A stretch of 11,878 nt of DNA from contig DQKQ01000260.1 in NCBI GenBank assembly GCA_015660615.1, forward strand, positions 1 to 11,878, read 5' to 3'. This stretch comes from Flavobacteriales bacterium. Its GTDB lineage: Bacteria; Bacteroidota; Bacteroidia; Flavobacteriales_D; Sanyastnellaceae. Made by a program: the position numbers and the translations under genes. Positions 1-7,510 of the stretch are shown here, piece after piece (the first letter of the stretch is position 1; every line of letters starts with the position of its first letter). A model generated the notes under the pieces. That model did not search any database, was not told where the DNA came from, and worked only from the letters and a program-made list of their open reading frames with translations.

Positions 1-348
1 GCTTCCTGAAATCTTTTTCTCCTTTGCTAAATTATTCACACTACAGGTGTCATAGTCAGGACGCCAAAGATTGGTTTTTAGAACGGGTGTTTTATCGAGT
101 TCAAGTGCTGGTTCGATCGCGATCGCGATCGCGATTTCATCTTCAACTTCAGGTAAGGAGTCACCGATGTACTCTATTTCATATACAATTTCCTGGTTGA
201 CGATTTCCTCTTCATATGCCACTTCCTTTGATACCTGTGCTTTCTCGACCTTAAAAAATTTAATTAAAGCAGTATGGTAGAGTATACCTACGAGTAGAAT
301 TAGAAATAGGGCGGTGTGACTAGGCTCGTGAAATTTATTGGTAGTCAC
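1..348 (-). CDS. Membrane-anchored protein of unknown function, C-terminus beyond window (partial)
   Basis: An open frame of 116 codons begins at a GTG (346-348) and runs off the window edge without a stop. No in-frame ATG exists, and an in-frame stop lies upstream at 376-378, so GTG is the only reasonable start. It sits 5 nt after the stop of the LysM gene, which suggests translational coupling. One hydrophobic segment at residues 13-29 (TALFLILLVGILY...) follows a short polar N-terminus and looks like a signal anchor. Residues 35-85 are rich in Glu and contain an unusual alternating IAIAIAI at 72-78, encoded by a tandem hexanucleotide repeat. Residues 93-116 (NLWRPDYDTCSVNNLAKEKK...) look like the start of a folded domain. 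By loose resemblance this could be the N-terminal edge of a glucosaminidase or lysozyme-like domain, but too little is visible to call it. The gene is real by position and composition; its function is unknown. Confidence 0.6.
   Translation of the reverse strand, partial: MTTNKFHEPSHTALFLILLVGILYHTALIKFFKVEKAQVSKEVAYEEEIVNQEIVYEIEYIGDSLPEVEDEIAIAIAIEPALELDKTPVLKTNLWRPDYDTCSVNNLAKEKKISGS
114..135. repeat. Tandem hexanucleotide repeat (CGATCG)x3.7
   Basis: The unit cgatcg is repeated without error three times, followed by a four-base partial copy. It holds three GATC sites and two overlapping copies of the palindrome GCGATCGC (119-126 and 125-132). It lies inside the GTG-started membrane protein gene and encodes Ile-Ala alternation. 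Because the unit is 6 bp, copy-number change would alter protein length by two residues and keep the frame. Confidence 0.85.
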
Positions 349-353
349 CTTGG

Positions 354-1031
354 CTACTCTGGAATAGTGATTAAACTACCGAAAGTTATATGTGTGCTTG
401 TGCCGAGATTGTTGGCAGATTGAATATCAGATACGGTAACGCCGTATATTACTGATAATCGGTACAGTGTCTCGCCTTTTTTCACAAGGTGAGATTTTAA
501 GATAGCGCTTGGATTGTTAAGGTCGAAGTTCTCGATTAATCTAATTACGATGCTTAATTCTTGAAGAAAGAATTCGAATTCATCTTCAATTTGACTATCT
601 ATAAAAAGTACTTTAAGACCAGGAAGTAGTTCTTGATTATTAAGAGACTGCAAGGACTTTAACGAACGGGCTGATTTATCACAGTCACACTTTTCATGCT
701 CGAATCTTCCATAGAGCATAAGAGGAATGAAAGCAGCTGAAGGCGGGAGCTCTAAAACCTCGGCTTTACTACGCCAATCCTCTTCACATCTCTCAAACCA
801 TTTATAAACCTTTAGAAGCTTAGCGTATTCGTCTACTCGATAAGCCTCCATTATTTCTGATTGTAGACCTTTATCGTCAGCTACAATTTTATATAGAATT
901 TCCCAATTGTCTGGGGCCCTAATTTCTTTTTTTAATTCTGGTGTAAAGGTTTGGGATTGAAAAGGGTTGTGAGTAAAAAACAGCGCAAGAATCGCAAAGA
1001 TTTTACTAATATTTTTCAATATTGACAGCAT
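354..1031 (-). CDS. Exported protein with C-terminal LysM domain
   Basis: A 225-residue protein starting at ATG 1029-1031. Residues 1-26 form a likely signal peptide (Lys-containing start, IFAILALFF core, possible cleavage near FQSQ). Residues 181-224 are a LysM domain: HLVKKGETLYRLSVIYGV, then IQSANNLG and the closing ITFGSLITIP, which matches the family's consensus. LysM binds N-acetylglucosamine-containing glycans, so peptidoglycan binding in the periplasm is the expected role. The middle (40-170) is mostly helical and charged, with a CDC motif at 115-117. Its stretch LPPSAAFIPLMLYGRF (95-110) recalls the start of the MltD lytic transglycosylase domain but lacks the Glu-Ser of that active site. 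The start is 3 nt after the metalloprotease stop and the stop is 5 nt before the next gene, so it is the middle gene of a tight three-gene unit. The LysM call is strong; the role of the middle region is unknown. Confidence 0.9.
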   Translation of the reverse strand: MLSILKNISKIFAILALFFTHNPFQSQTFTPELKKEIRAPDNWEILYKIVADDKGLQSEIMEAYRVDEYAKLLKVYKWFERCEEDWRSKAEVLELPPSAAFIPLMLYGRFEHEKCDCDKSARSLKSLQSLNNQELLPGLKVLFIDSQIEDEFEFFLQELSIVIRLIENFDLNNPSAILKSHLVKKGETLYRLSVIYGVTVSDIQSANNLGTSTHITFGSLITIPE

Positions 1032-1034
1032 TTA

Positions 1035-3623
1035 TTAATCCTTCCAAGCCTGTTCTATCAGGAATTTGACGTGAAACCTGTGAGCTTTTGTGAGAGCATC
1101 AGGTGAATGTGCTCCACTCTCAAACTTGTCTATACGATTCAGCTCAGATATGATTACTCCGCGAGAGATCCTGTCGTATTTCTTGTCTGGATCTAAAGCG
1201 TTTATTAAAGATTCCGTATATGCAATTTGAATTCCTTGGCGGAATGTGTTTACAGATGTGCGAAGATCTGTTTTAAAGATGTCGTCTGTTAAGTCGCCTA
1301 AGTATGAAGACAGATCGTATTCTCCTCCGTAAAGCGAGACGTCTGTGAGCCTTCTGAGGACATTGCGGTGGAGTAAGTGGTCGAGTGCTGCTCGTTGTGC
1401 AGAAAGTACTCTGGCGTGAATTTGGGGAGTCTCTGGGCTACCGAAAAAGCCGAAGCCTCTTCTCTGGGCTTGTAAATAACGGTATGTGCTACTTGCAGCA
1501 TCAAAGGCATCGGGAGCAAAAGCGTATTTCGAGAGTGCTTCAAGAGCTGCTTTTTGGTCATCTAGTGAAACAGGTGTGTATGGTTTACCGTCACCTATGT
1601 TAGCTGGCCCAGAACGGTCGTAACGTACGCCGGCAATTTGGCGAGTCATAACACGCAGCTGAATAGCATATTCGCCAGTGAGGGAGTAATATGCTGTACG
1701 TACTTCTTCGAAACTTGATCCCAATCCTGAATGTTTCTCAACTATTTGAGGAAGCAAGTGATTTACCAGTTCACACCTTTCAGAAGCGTATGCAACAGGA
1801 TCGCTTGAAAGATCATAGATGTTTACGTCTGGGTTAACTCCTTTACCCGAACCTCGCATGTCATCAGCGTCGTTACCAAACTGGAGTAGGGGAGAGTTAG
1901 ATTTAGAGAGGATTCCCTCTAATCGAGCATTTTCTGCCGCAATATCTGCGAGACCTGTGCTGTAGCCGTACTCTATGGTCCAGTAGTCATATGGGCCTGG
2001 AGAGTCATCATAGTAGAGGGTTAAATCTTCAGGGTTAAGTGTAAAGTTTATAGCTGGATATTCCATCACACTGTTACACATTCCGTTTTCTGCTACCTTG
2101 TCAGCATCCTTAAGTTCATCTGGGCTAAGCATAGTAGAAGCGTGCATATTGTGACTCAAGCCTAGCGTATGACCTACTTCGTGAAGAGAAAGGCGGTGTA
2201 AAGTTTGTCTTGTAAACTCAATGTGCTCTTCATCATTGTATGATAAAGTTTTCATAGCGGTTAATGTGAACATAGAGTTTCGATTCATCATGTCCCCGGC
2301 TTCGCAACGGTTGATCATCTCAGCTGTTTTTTCACGGGCGGTTTTCTCATCATTCGAGCCTCCATTGTTTTCGCTGGTTTTAAAAATCTCAGATTTCCAA
2401 AGTCTACGTGTCATGCCTGCAAACTCAAGCATAACATCAGCGCCTAAAATCTCTCCTGTGCGCGGGTTGACGAAGCTGGGGCCGTAACCGCTAAAGGGTA
2501 CTGAAGGTGAGGCGGCCCATCTTAGAACGTTGTATCGTATATCTCCAGCTTCCCAAGTGGCATCGTCAGGTTGGATTTTCACAACGATCGCATTCTTAAA
2601 TCCAATCTTTTCGAAGGCAAGATTCCATTTCTCAACACCAGTCTTGATGTAGTCACGAAATTCATAAGGCGTTGTGTTTTCTATCCACCATGTAATGGGT
2701 TTAATGGGCTCTGAAAGTGCCGCTGACGAATCCTTCTTTTCTAAGCGCCACCGGTGTATCATATCTTTCCACGGCGTTAAATCAGTAGATGTCATGTCAT
2801 TTACCTGCGTCATAAAGAAACCAATTCTTGCATCATCTTTACGTGGTGTGAATCCGTCCTCTGGCATATTCATAAGAGCGTGACGGTAGCCAACAGTTAT
2901 GTAGCGAGAATCTGTAAGTGCCGATGCGTGAACAGATGGATTAGCGTTGTCATAAACGTAGTCAACTCTTACTTCTAGGTTCTCAGGGTAGATATTGAAG
3001 TGTGTGATTTTTGTCTTTTTACTCGAAAGTTTCCCAAGAGAACTCTTTCTTCCAGGGCGAGATGGCGGCTTAATCATAGCGATATTTTCGCTTAAGAATA
3101 GAGCGTCTCCAGAGATTAAGAATATTGAGTCATCACCCTCTTTCGCAATAATTTCTAAGCTTGCAAGAATGGGAGTGTTGATGTTCGCGTGTTCTGCAAG
3201 TGAAAGTGGACTTTCTGGATCGAAATAGTATGAAGTGTTTTCTTGGTGAACTTCAATTCTATCAAAGTGCTTATGGAAGGTAATGATTTTGCTAGATCGG
3301 TAGCTTCCACGGAAATTACCTGTTTGCAAAACCCCATCCTCTACCTGAGAAAAGTAAATAAACTCTTTCTTTAAAGATTCCTCAGGAATAGCCATCCAAG
3401 ACTCACCTGTAACAGTATCGCGATACATTGTGAACAGTCCCTCGAACTGCTCTGCATCTTTTGTAATCTTCGAAATTGATTTCACATCAGATTTATCACC
3501 CTTTTCAGCAGTCTCCTTTTTATTTTTTCTTTTAAAAAGCTGAGCATCAACATTATTAGGCGCTATTACTTGAAGTCCTAATATAATGGACAGCGTCATA
3601 ATTCCCGTTCGAAAAGTCATCAT
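1035..3623 (-). CDS. Exported zinc-dependent metalloprotease, EcxA/DUF5117-DUF5118 type
   Basis: An 862-residue protein with a signal peptide (hydrophobic core about 9-20, likely cleavage after VDA at 27). The zinc site is HEVGHTLGLSHN at 481-492: H481, H485 and H491 are ligands and E482 the catalytic base, the extended metzincin form. CNSVMEYPA around M520 fits the Met-turn. The N-terminal part matches the architecture known for Bacteroidota zinc metalloproteases: a DUF5118-like region at about 52-95 (QFEGLFTMYRDTVTGESW...), a DUF5117-like region at about 105-295, then the EcxA-like catalytic domain and a long helical C-terminus to 862. It should hydrolyse peptide bonds in the periplasm or outside the cell; the substrate is unknown. 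The start is a double ATG (3618-3623); I use the first. It lies 50 nt after the djlA-like stop and 3 nt before the LysM gene, so it heads that cluster. No sign of damage is seen. Confidence 0.95.
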   Translation of the reverse strand: MMTFRTGIMTLSIILGLQVIAPNNVDAQLFKRKNKKETAEKGDKSDVKSISKITKDAEQFEGLFTMYRDTVTGESWMAIPEESLKKEFIYFSQVEDGVLQTGNFRGSYRSSKIITFHKHFDRIEVHQENTSYYFDPESPLSLAEHANINTPILASLEIIAKEGDDSIFLISGDALFLSENIAMIKPPSRPGRKSSLGKLSSKKTKITHFNIYPENLEVRVDYVYDNANPSVHASALTDSRYITVGYRHALMNMPEDGFTPRKDDARIGFFMTQVNDMTSTDLTPWKDMIHRWRLEKKDSSAALSEPIKPITWWIENTTPYEFRDYIKTGVEKWNLAFEKIGFKNAIVVKIQPDDATWEAGDIRYNVLRWAASPSVPFSGYGPSFVNPRTGEILGADVMLEFAGMTRRLWKSEIFKTSENNGGSNDEKTAREKTAEMINRCEAGDMMNRNSMFTLTAMKTLSYNDEEHIEFTRQTLHRLSLHEVGHTLGLSHNMHASTMLSPDELKDADKVAENGMCNSVMEYPAINFTLNPEDLTLYYDDSPGPYDYWTIEYGYSTGLADIAAENARLEGILSKSNSPLLQFGNDADDMRGSGKGVNPDVNIYDLSSDPVAYASERCELVNHLLPQIVEKHSGLGSSFEEVRTAYYSLTGEYAIQLRVMTRQIAGVRYDRSGPANIGDGKPYTPVSLDDQKAALEALSKYAFAPDAFDAASSTYRYLQAQRRGFGFFGSPETPQIHARVLSAQRAALDHLLHRNVLRRLTDVSLYGGEYDLSSYLGDLTDDIFKTDLRTSVNTFRQGIQIAYTESLINALDPDKKYDRISRGVIISELNRIDKFESGAHSPDALTKAHRFHVKFLIEQAWKD

Positions 3624-3673
3624 AGAGTAAAATTTAAAAGTAAGAGCACAATATAAGACCTAGTATACAATAC

Positions 3674-4414
3674 CTATTTAAATCCTCTAATTTTTTTTAT
3701 CTCTTCGTATGCACTCTGAACTTGTAGGAACCTCTCTTTTGCCTGTTTCTTAGGGCCCTCTCCTAGGTCACCTATTTTATCAGGGTGGAACTTAATTGCA
3801 AGCTTGCGATAAGCTTTTTTTACATCAGAGGCTGAACAATCTTTAGATATCTCAAGAACTTTATAAGGATTTGCTGAGCCTGTGTTAAATGGTTCTTCTA
3901 TGCTGGTAATATCCTTAGCGCTGATACCTAAGTGGCGACCTATGGTGCGAATTAAATCAATTTCACTCTTATCGACGTTTCCGTCTGACTTAGCAATCCC
4001 GTACAGATATTGAAGTAGTAGGAGACGCTTAGGGTGATCCATGTTAGTACGGATTTGGGCTGCAACGCCCCTAACATCGACATGCTGTTTGAGAGCCTCG
4101 CGCAGAAGAAGTAGAAGCTGATCCGCCATATCGTCACCGAAATTCAACTTAAAGAATTTCTTCACGAATTCGAGTTCAGACTTAAGGACTTTGCCATCAG
4201 CATTCATCACCGCTGCGCTAAGAACCACTAGAGCCATAGCGAAATCACCACCACGAGTGGCTCCATGACCTTGATAAGCTCCTCGACTACCCTCTTCATT
4301 AATCTGAATGCCTGAGGTGAAGAATTTGCCTACTTGATACCCTAATATCCCCCCTATAGGACCTCCTAAGGCCCAACCTATAGCTCCACCAACCCATTTC
4401 CCAAATCCAGCCAT
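3674..4414 (-). CDS. DjlA-like co-chaperone: TerB domain plus C-terminal J domain
   Basis: A 246-residue protein. The N-terminus (residues 5-32) is a glycine-rich hydrophobic stretch (GGAIGWALGGPIGGILGYQVG) like the membrane-embedded start of E. coli DjlA. Residues about 55-170 form a TerB-like helical domain with two symmetric acidic motifs, NADGKVLKSELEF (D73, E80) and KSDGNVDKSEIDL (D144, E151), the pattern TerB uses for metal binding. Residues 183-244 are a J domain (NPYKVLEISKDCSASDVKKA) with the HPD tripeptide at 210-212 needed to stimulate the ATPase of DnaK. The order matches DjlA, normally about 270 residues. It is therefore likely a DnaK partner at the inner membrane. It follows htpG by 71 nt on the same strand, which suggests, without proving, shared chaperone duty. 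I leave out the djlA symbol because orthology was not tested. Confidence 0.92.
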   Translation of the reverse strand: MAGFGKWVGGAIGWALGGPIGGILGYQVGKFFTSGIQINEEGSRGAYQGHGATRGGDFAMALVVLSAAVMNADGKVLKSELEFVKKFFKLNFGDDMADQLLLLLREALKQHVDVRGVAAQIRTNMDHPKRLLLLQYLYGIAKSDGNVDKSEIDLIRTIGRHLGISAKDITSIEEPFNTGSANPYKVLEISKDCSASDVKKAYRKLAIKFHPDKIGDLGEGPKKQAKERFLQVQSAYEEIKKIRGFK

Positions 4415-4485
4415 AGTTCTCTTTTTGAAATTATTTAAATACTATATCTAATTAATAACTAGCACCAGCTAAGATAATGTTCTAT

Positions 4486-6414
4486 TCATGACTGTAAGTT
4501 CTTAAATCCAAGCTCAATAAATGCAGCGAGGTCTTCACCTTCGAGAATCCCCTGAGAAAGACGAGCTAAATCCGCAGCATATCTAACTGTCGTAGATCGA
4601 ACTGCTTCATCTTTCTCTTTCAATAGCTGAGTTGTTAGAGGATGGTTAGAGTTTATAGTAACATCGTACTTCTCAGGCATATCTCCAAACATTTGGAATC
4701 CGCCTCCACCAACCGCTTGTTGTTCTTTCATTCGACGCATCCACTCACTACGCGTGATGACAAATGGAGCTGAAGTAGGTGACATAGCAGCGAACTTAAG
4801 GTCATAGCCACTTTCAGGGAACGCCCCTTGAATGATGGGCTTTAATACCTCTTGCTGCTTTTCATCAAGCAAGCTTGTTGTCTCCTCATCTTTCTCGATT
4901 AGATTCTCTATTATTTCTGAATCTACACGCTTGAATTGAACATCGGAGTGGGTTTGTTCTAACTTACCTACAACGTGAGCTGCAAGGGGTCCCTCCATCA
5001 CGAGAACTTTGTACGATCTGTCAGTTGCCTCCTTAACGAAAGTGTGCTGAGCTGAAGCATCAGATGTGTAAGGCAGAATTATTTTGCCAGACTTATCTTT
5101 TTGAGACTCACCCACTGCAGCGATTAGCTCATCATGAGTCATGCACTTGCCGTCAGTGTCCTTATATAGATAGAATTTTTTTGATCGCTCTGAGAACTTC
5201 TCGTCAGTTAGAATTCCGTATTCAACAAATATTCTCAAATCATCCCACTGCTTCTCAAACGACTCTCTGTCGTTTTTAAACATACTAGCTAGTCTGTCTG
5301 CGACCTTTTTAGAAATGTACCCTGATATCTTTTTCACATTAGCGTCTTCCTGAAGGTATGAGCGGCTTACGTTAAGTGGAATATCTGGAGAATCGATAAC
5401 TCCGTGGAGCATAGTAAGGAAGTCAGGAACGATGTTCTCTACATTATCTGTGATAAATACTTGGTTAGAGTAAAGGTGTATCTTATTTTTTTGTAGTTCC
5501 ATCGTCTTTTTAAGAGGAGGGAAGTACAGAATTCCTGTGAGATTGAATGGGAAGTCAACGTTTAGGTGAATATTGAAGAGGGGATCCTCCATATTCATGG
5601 GGTAGAGCTCGCGGTAGAATTCAGAGTAATTATCATCAGTAAGATCTGCAGGCTTCTTCATCCAAGCGGGATCTGTGTTGTTAAGAATATTAGGAACCTC
5701 AACGCTTACCTTCTTCACTTTTCCTTCTTCGTCCTTTTCGCCTGAAGGATCTTCTTCTTGAACAGAGCGAGTGCCAAAGACGATCTCTACAGGCATAAAC
5801 TTGCAGTACTTATTCAGAATTCCTCCTAGTCTTTCGTCCTCTAAGAATTCAACAGAATCTTCAGCTATGTGAAGAACTATATCTGTTCCGGACTCCTTTT
5901 TCTTGGTTGGATCTATTGTGTAATCAGGAGAACCGTCACAGCTCCACTTTACAGCTTTAGAACCTTTCTTAGCACTTTTAGAGATAATATCGACTCTTTC
6001 TGCAACCATGAAGGATGAGTAAAATCCCAGCCCAAAGTGACCTATAATAGCTTGTTTTGCGTCGTCGTCCTTGTATTTGTCGAGGAATTCGGTAGCGCCA
6101 GAGAAAGCGATTTCGTTTATATACTTATCAATCTCCTCGGCAGTCATCCCTATACCTTTATCGCTAATGGTGATCGTCTTCGCATCCTTATCTAAAGTCA
6201 CGTGAACCTGAGGGTTATCGTTTTTGAAAGCAACAACATCGCCAGATTTAGACATCGTCTTGCGCTTCTGTGTTGCATCAACCGCGTTAGAAACTAGCTC
6301 ACGAAGAAAAATCTCGTGGTCGCTGTATAGGAATTTCTTTATAATCGGAAAAATATTTTCCGTAGTTACGTTGATACTTCCCTTCTTAGTTTTTGTTTTT
6401 GATGAAGTGGCCAT
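4486..6414 (-). CDS. htpG: Hsp90-family molecular chaperone HtpG
   Basis: A 642-residue cytosolic ATP-dependent chaperone, close to the usual 620-640. The N-terminal GHKL ATPase domain (about 12-230) shows FLRELVSNAVDA (E39 is the catalytic Glu, N43 binds Mg-ATP), DKGIGM at 85-90, the ATP-lid region NEIAFSGATEFL, GHFGLGFYSSF at 125-135 and GTDIVLH near 176. A charged linker follows at about 218-240. The middle domain carries NVSRSYLQED with R351, the Arg that contacts the ATP gamma-phosphate. The C-terminal dimerisation region runs to 642. The start is the ATG at 6412-6414, which gives MATSSKTKTKKGSINV, a short Lys/Thr/Ser extension relative to E. coli HtpG. The 120-nt spacer upstream is the longest between genes here, consistent with its own promoter. 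HtpG is heat-induced in many bacteria; no CIRCE element is seen. All key residues are present. Confidence 0.98.
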   Translation of the reverse strand: MATSSKTKTKKGSINVTTENIFPIIKKFLYSDHEIFLRELVSNAVDATQKRKTMSKSGDVVAFKNDNPQVHVTLDKDAKTITISDKGIGMTAEEIDKYINEIAFSGATEFLDKYKDDDAKQAIIGHFGLGFYSSFMVAERVDIISKSAKKGSKAVKWSCDGSPDYTIDPTKKKESGTDIVLHIAEDSVEFLEDERLGGILNKYCKFMPVEIVFGTRSVQEEDPSGEKDEEGKVKKVSVEVPNILNNTDPAWMKKPADLTDDNYSEFYRELYPMNMEDPLFNIHLNVDFPFNLTGILYFPPLKKTMELQKNKIHLYSNQVFITDNVENIVPDFLTMLHGVIDSPDIPLNVSRSYLQEDANVKKISGYISKKVADRLASMFKNDRESFEKQWDDLRIFVEYGILTDEKFSERSKKFYLYKDTDGKCMTHDELIAAVGESQKDKSGKIILPYTSDASAQHTFVKEATDRSYKVLVMEGPLAAHVVGKLEQTHSDVQFKRVDSEIIENLIEKDEETTSLLDEKQQEVLKPIIQGAFPESGYDLKFAAMSPTSAPFVITRSEWMRRMKEQQAVGGGGFQMFGDMPEKYDVTINSNHPLTTQLLKEKDEAVRSTTVRYAADLARLSQGILEGEDLAAFIELGFKNLQS

Positions 6415-6534
6415 GGGGCTATTTGTTATTTTGTATTATGCCCGCTCTTAGTCAATTCTTATGCCATCACTTTAGCTCCAACAAAACTCTGCCACCATGA
6501 CACATTACCATGTCATTATTTCAGTTTAAATAGA
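6415..6534 (-). promoter_or_regulatory. Spacer upstream of htpG with a 6-bp inverted repeat
   Basis: The longest gap between genes in the window lies between the dockerin-protein stop and the htpG start. It contains a perfect inverted repeat, ATGACA (6497-6502) and TGTCAT (6511-6516), separated by 8 nt, 82-101 nt before the htpG ATG. The arms lack a following U-run and have few GC pairs, so an operator is as likely as a weak terminator. A promoter for htpG is expected here, but no clean match to the Bacteroidota -33/-7 consensus (TTTG, TAnnTTTG) was found. Confidence 0.3.
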
Positions 6535-7506
6535 CTAAGTAGGACAAGGTGATCCAAAGACGGCTAAAACCATCAAAACGTCAGTTACCGTAACAGCGCC
6601 ATCTGCGTTAAGATCGAAATCACACCCGAAGAAACACCCGAACTGTACTAAAATAGCAAGAATATCATCGACGTTGATAATGCCGTCAGGTACTATATCC
6701 TCTATGCAGGTATTTTCGAAATTATAAGTGTACTTATACACTATACCATCAATAGGCCAAGCATCCCAACCATCGAAGGCGGGGCTTATATTGAGGGAGT
6801 CGAATTCTACATTGAAGAATAGTGGATACTCTGGATCGTCGGCATCACCGCTTGACCACATGAAGTAGGCCATGAATTCATCGAAATCCCAGTAACTCGA
6901 AATCCCAGAACTTGGTTTAGGCCAGTAATCGATTGCTTCTAAGTCCGTGACCGTATTTGGGCCATAATGATATTCTATCGTTCCGACTTCGTAAAGCCAA
7001 ATCTGAAAATGAGCTCTCGATGGTGCCAATCCTGTCAAAGCCATTTCGTAATCGAAACCCACGTTATTAAACTCCAATTTAAAAATCCTGTTCGGAGCCG
7101 TACCCACCGTAACGTACCTATGAGTACTTCCCTCAGTAATCGACGTGTCAGTAGCTGCAACGTTTAAGATATCGCTAATAGACACTGTTGAAGAGTTAAA
7201 AAGATGGAATTCGCCATTGTCACCAAAAACTTCTATCCCAGCTCCGATATCTGTTAGTCTGATTTCGCCAGGGGTGGCGAAATCCCCGAAACATGGAAAG
7301 TCGAACTCGAGGTTAAGTGGGACAATAGGAACGTCCCACATTTCATCTACATTCAAAGGCGACCAGTTATCGAGTGCTTCATAAGTGGATAAATATGTCT
7401 CTGGTGTATAAGGAAGAGAATCCAGCTGTGTCTGGGATGAAGCAACAATGCTAATGAGTTGAGCAGTAATGACAAAAGCAACTGTAGATAAAATGCTGTT
7501 TTTCAT
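6535..7506 (-). CDS. Secreted protein with C-terminal dockerin-like EF-hand repeat
   Basis: A 323-residue protein if started at ATG 7504-7506; a GTG directly before it (7507-7509) would add one Met. I chose ATG because it gives a standard signal peptide, MKNSILSTVAFVITAQ..., with probable cleavage near ASSQ. Residues about 40-262 are Trp/Tyr/Asp-rich and look like beta-sandwich (FQIWLYEVGTIEYHYGP), typical of secreted adhesin-like or binding proteins of unknown ligand. Residues 267-321 are a dockerin-like repeat pair: a degenerate loop around DGIINVDDIL and an intact EF-hand DLNADGAVTVTD with calcium ligands D298, N300, D302 and D309. Both are followed by hydrophobic helices ending FGC or FGSPC, with Cys at 267, 291, 295 and 321. 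No type IX secretion sorting domain or LPXTG signal is seen. It starts about 4 nt after the LOG gene stop and is probably co-transcribed with it. Exported location is well supported; function is not known. Confidence 0.85.
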   Translation of the reverse strand: MKNSILSTVAFVITAQLISIVASSQTQLDSLPYTPETYLSTYEALDNWSPLNVDEMWDVPIVPLNLEFDFPCFGDFATPGEIRLTDIGAGIEVFGDNGEFHLFNSSTVSISDILNVAATDTSITEGSTHRYVTVGTAPNRIFKLEFNNVGFDYEMALTGLAPSRAHFQIWLYEVGTIEYHYGPNTVTDLEAIDYWPKPSSGISSYWDFDEFMAYFMWSSGDADDPEYPLFFNVEFDSLNISPAFDGWDAWPIDGIVYKYTYNFENTCIEDIVPDGIINVDDILAILVQFGCFFGCDFDLNADGAVTVTDVLMVLAVFGSPCPT

Positions 7507-7510
7507 CACT

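Noticed and set aside
71..280. Plus-strand frame rich in Ser and Ile-Ala
   Set aside because: It is the shadow of the minus-strand membrane protein gene; its repeats come from the hexanucleotide tract.
3624..3673. Possible Bacteroidota-type promoter before the metalloprotease gene
   Set aside because: A TTG and a TATATTG occur, but their spacing of about 13 nt is too short for the -33/-7 arrangement.
4460..4471. Small hairpin tagc-acca-gcta between htpG and the djlA-like gene
   Set aside because: The stem is only 4 bp with no GC-rich extension and no T-run, too weak for a terminator.
6415..6534. Search for a CIRCE (HrcA) heat-shock operator before htpG
   Set aside because: No TTAGCACTC-N9-GAGTGCTAA match or close variant is present; htpG is often outside the HrcA regulon anyway.
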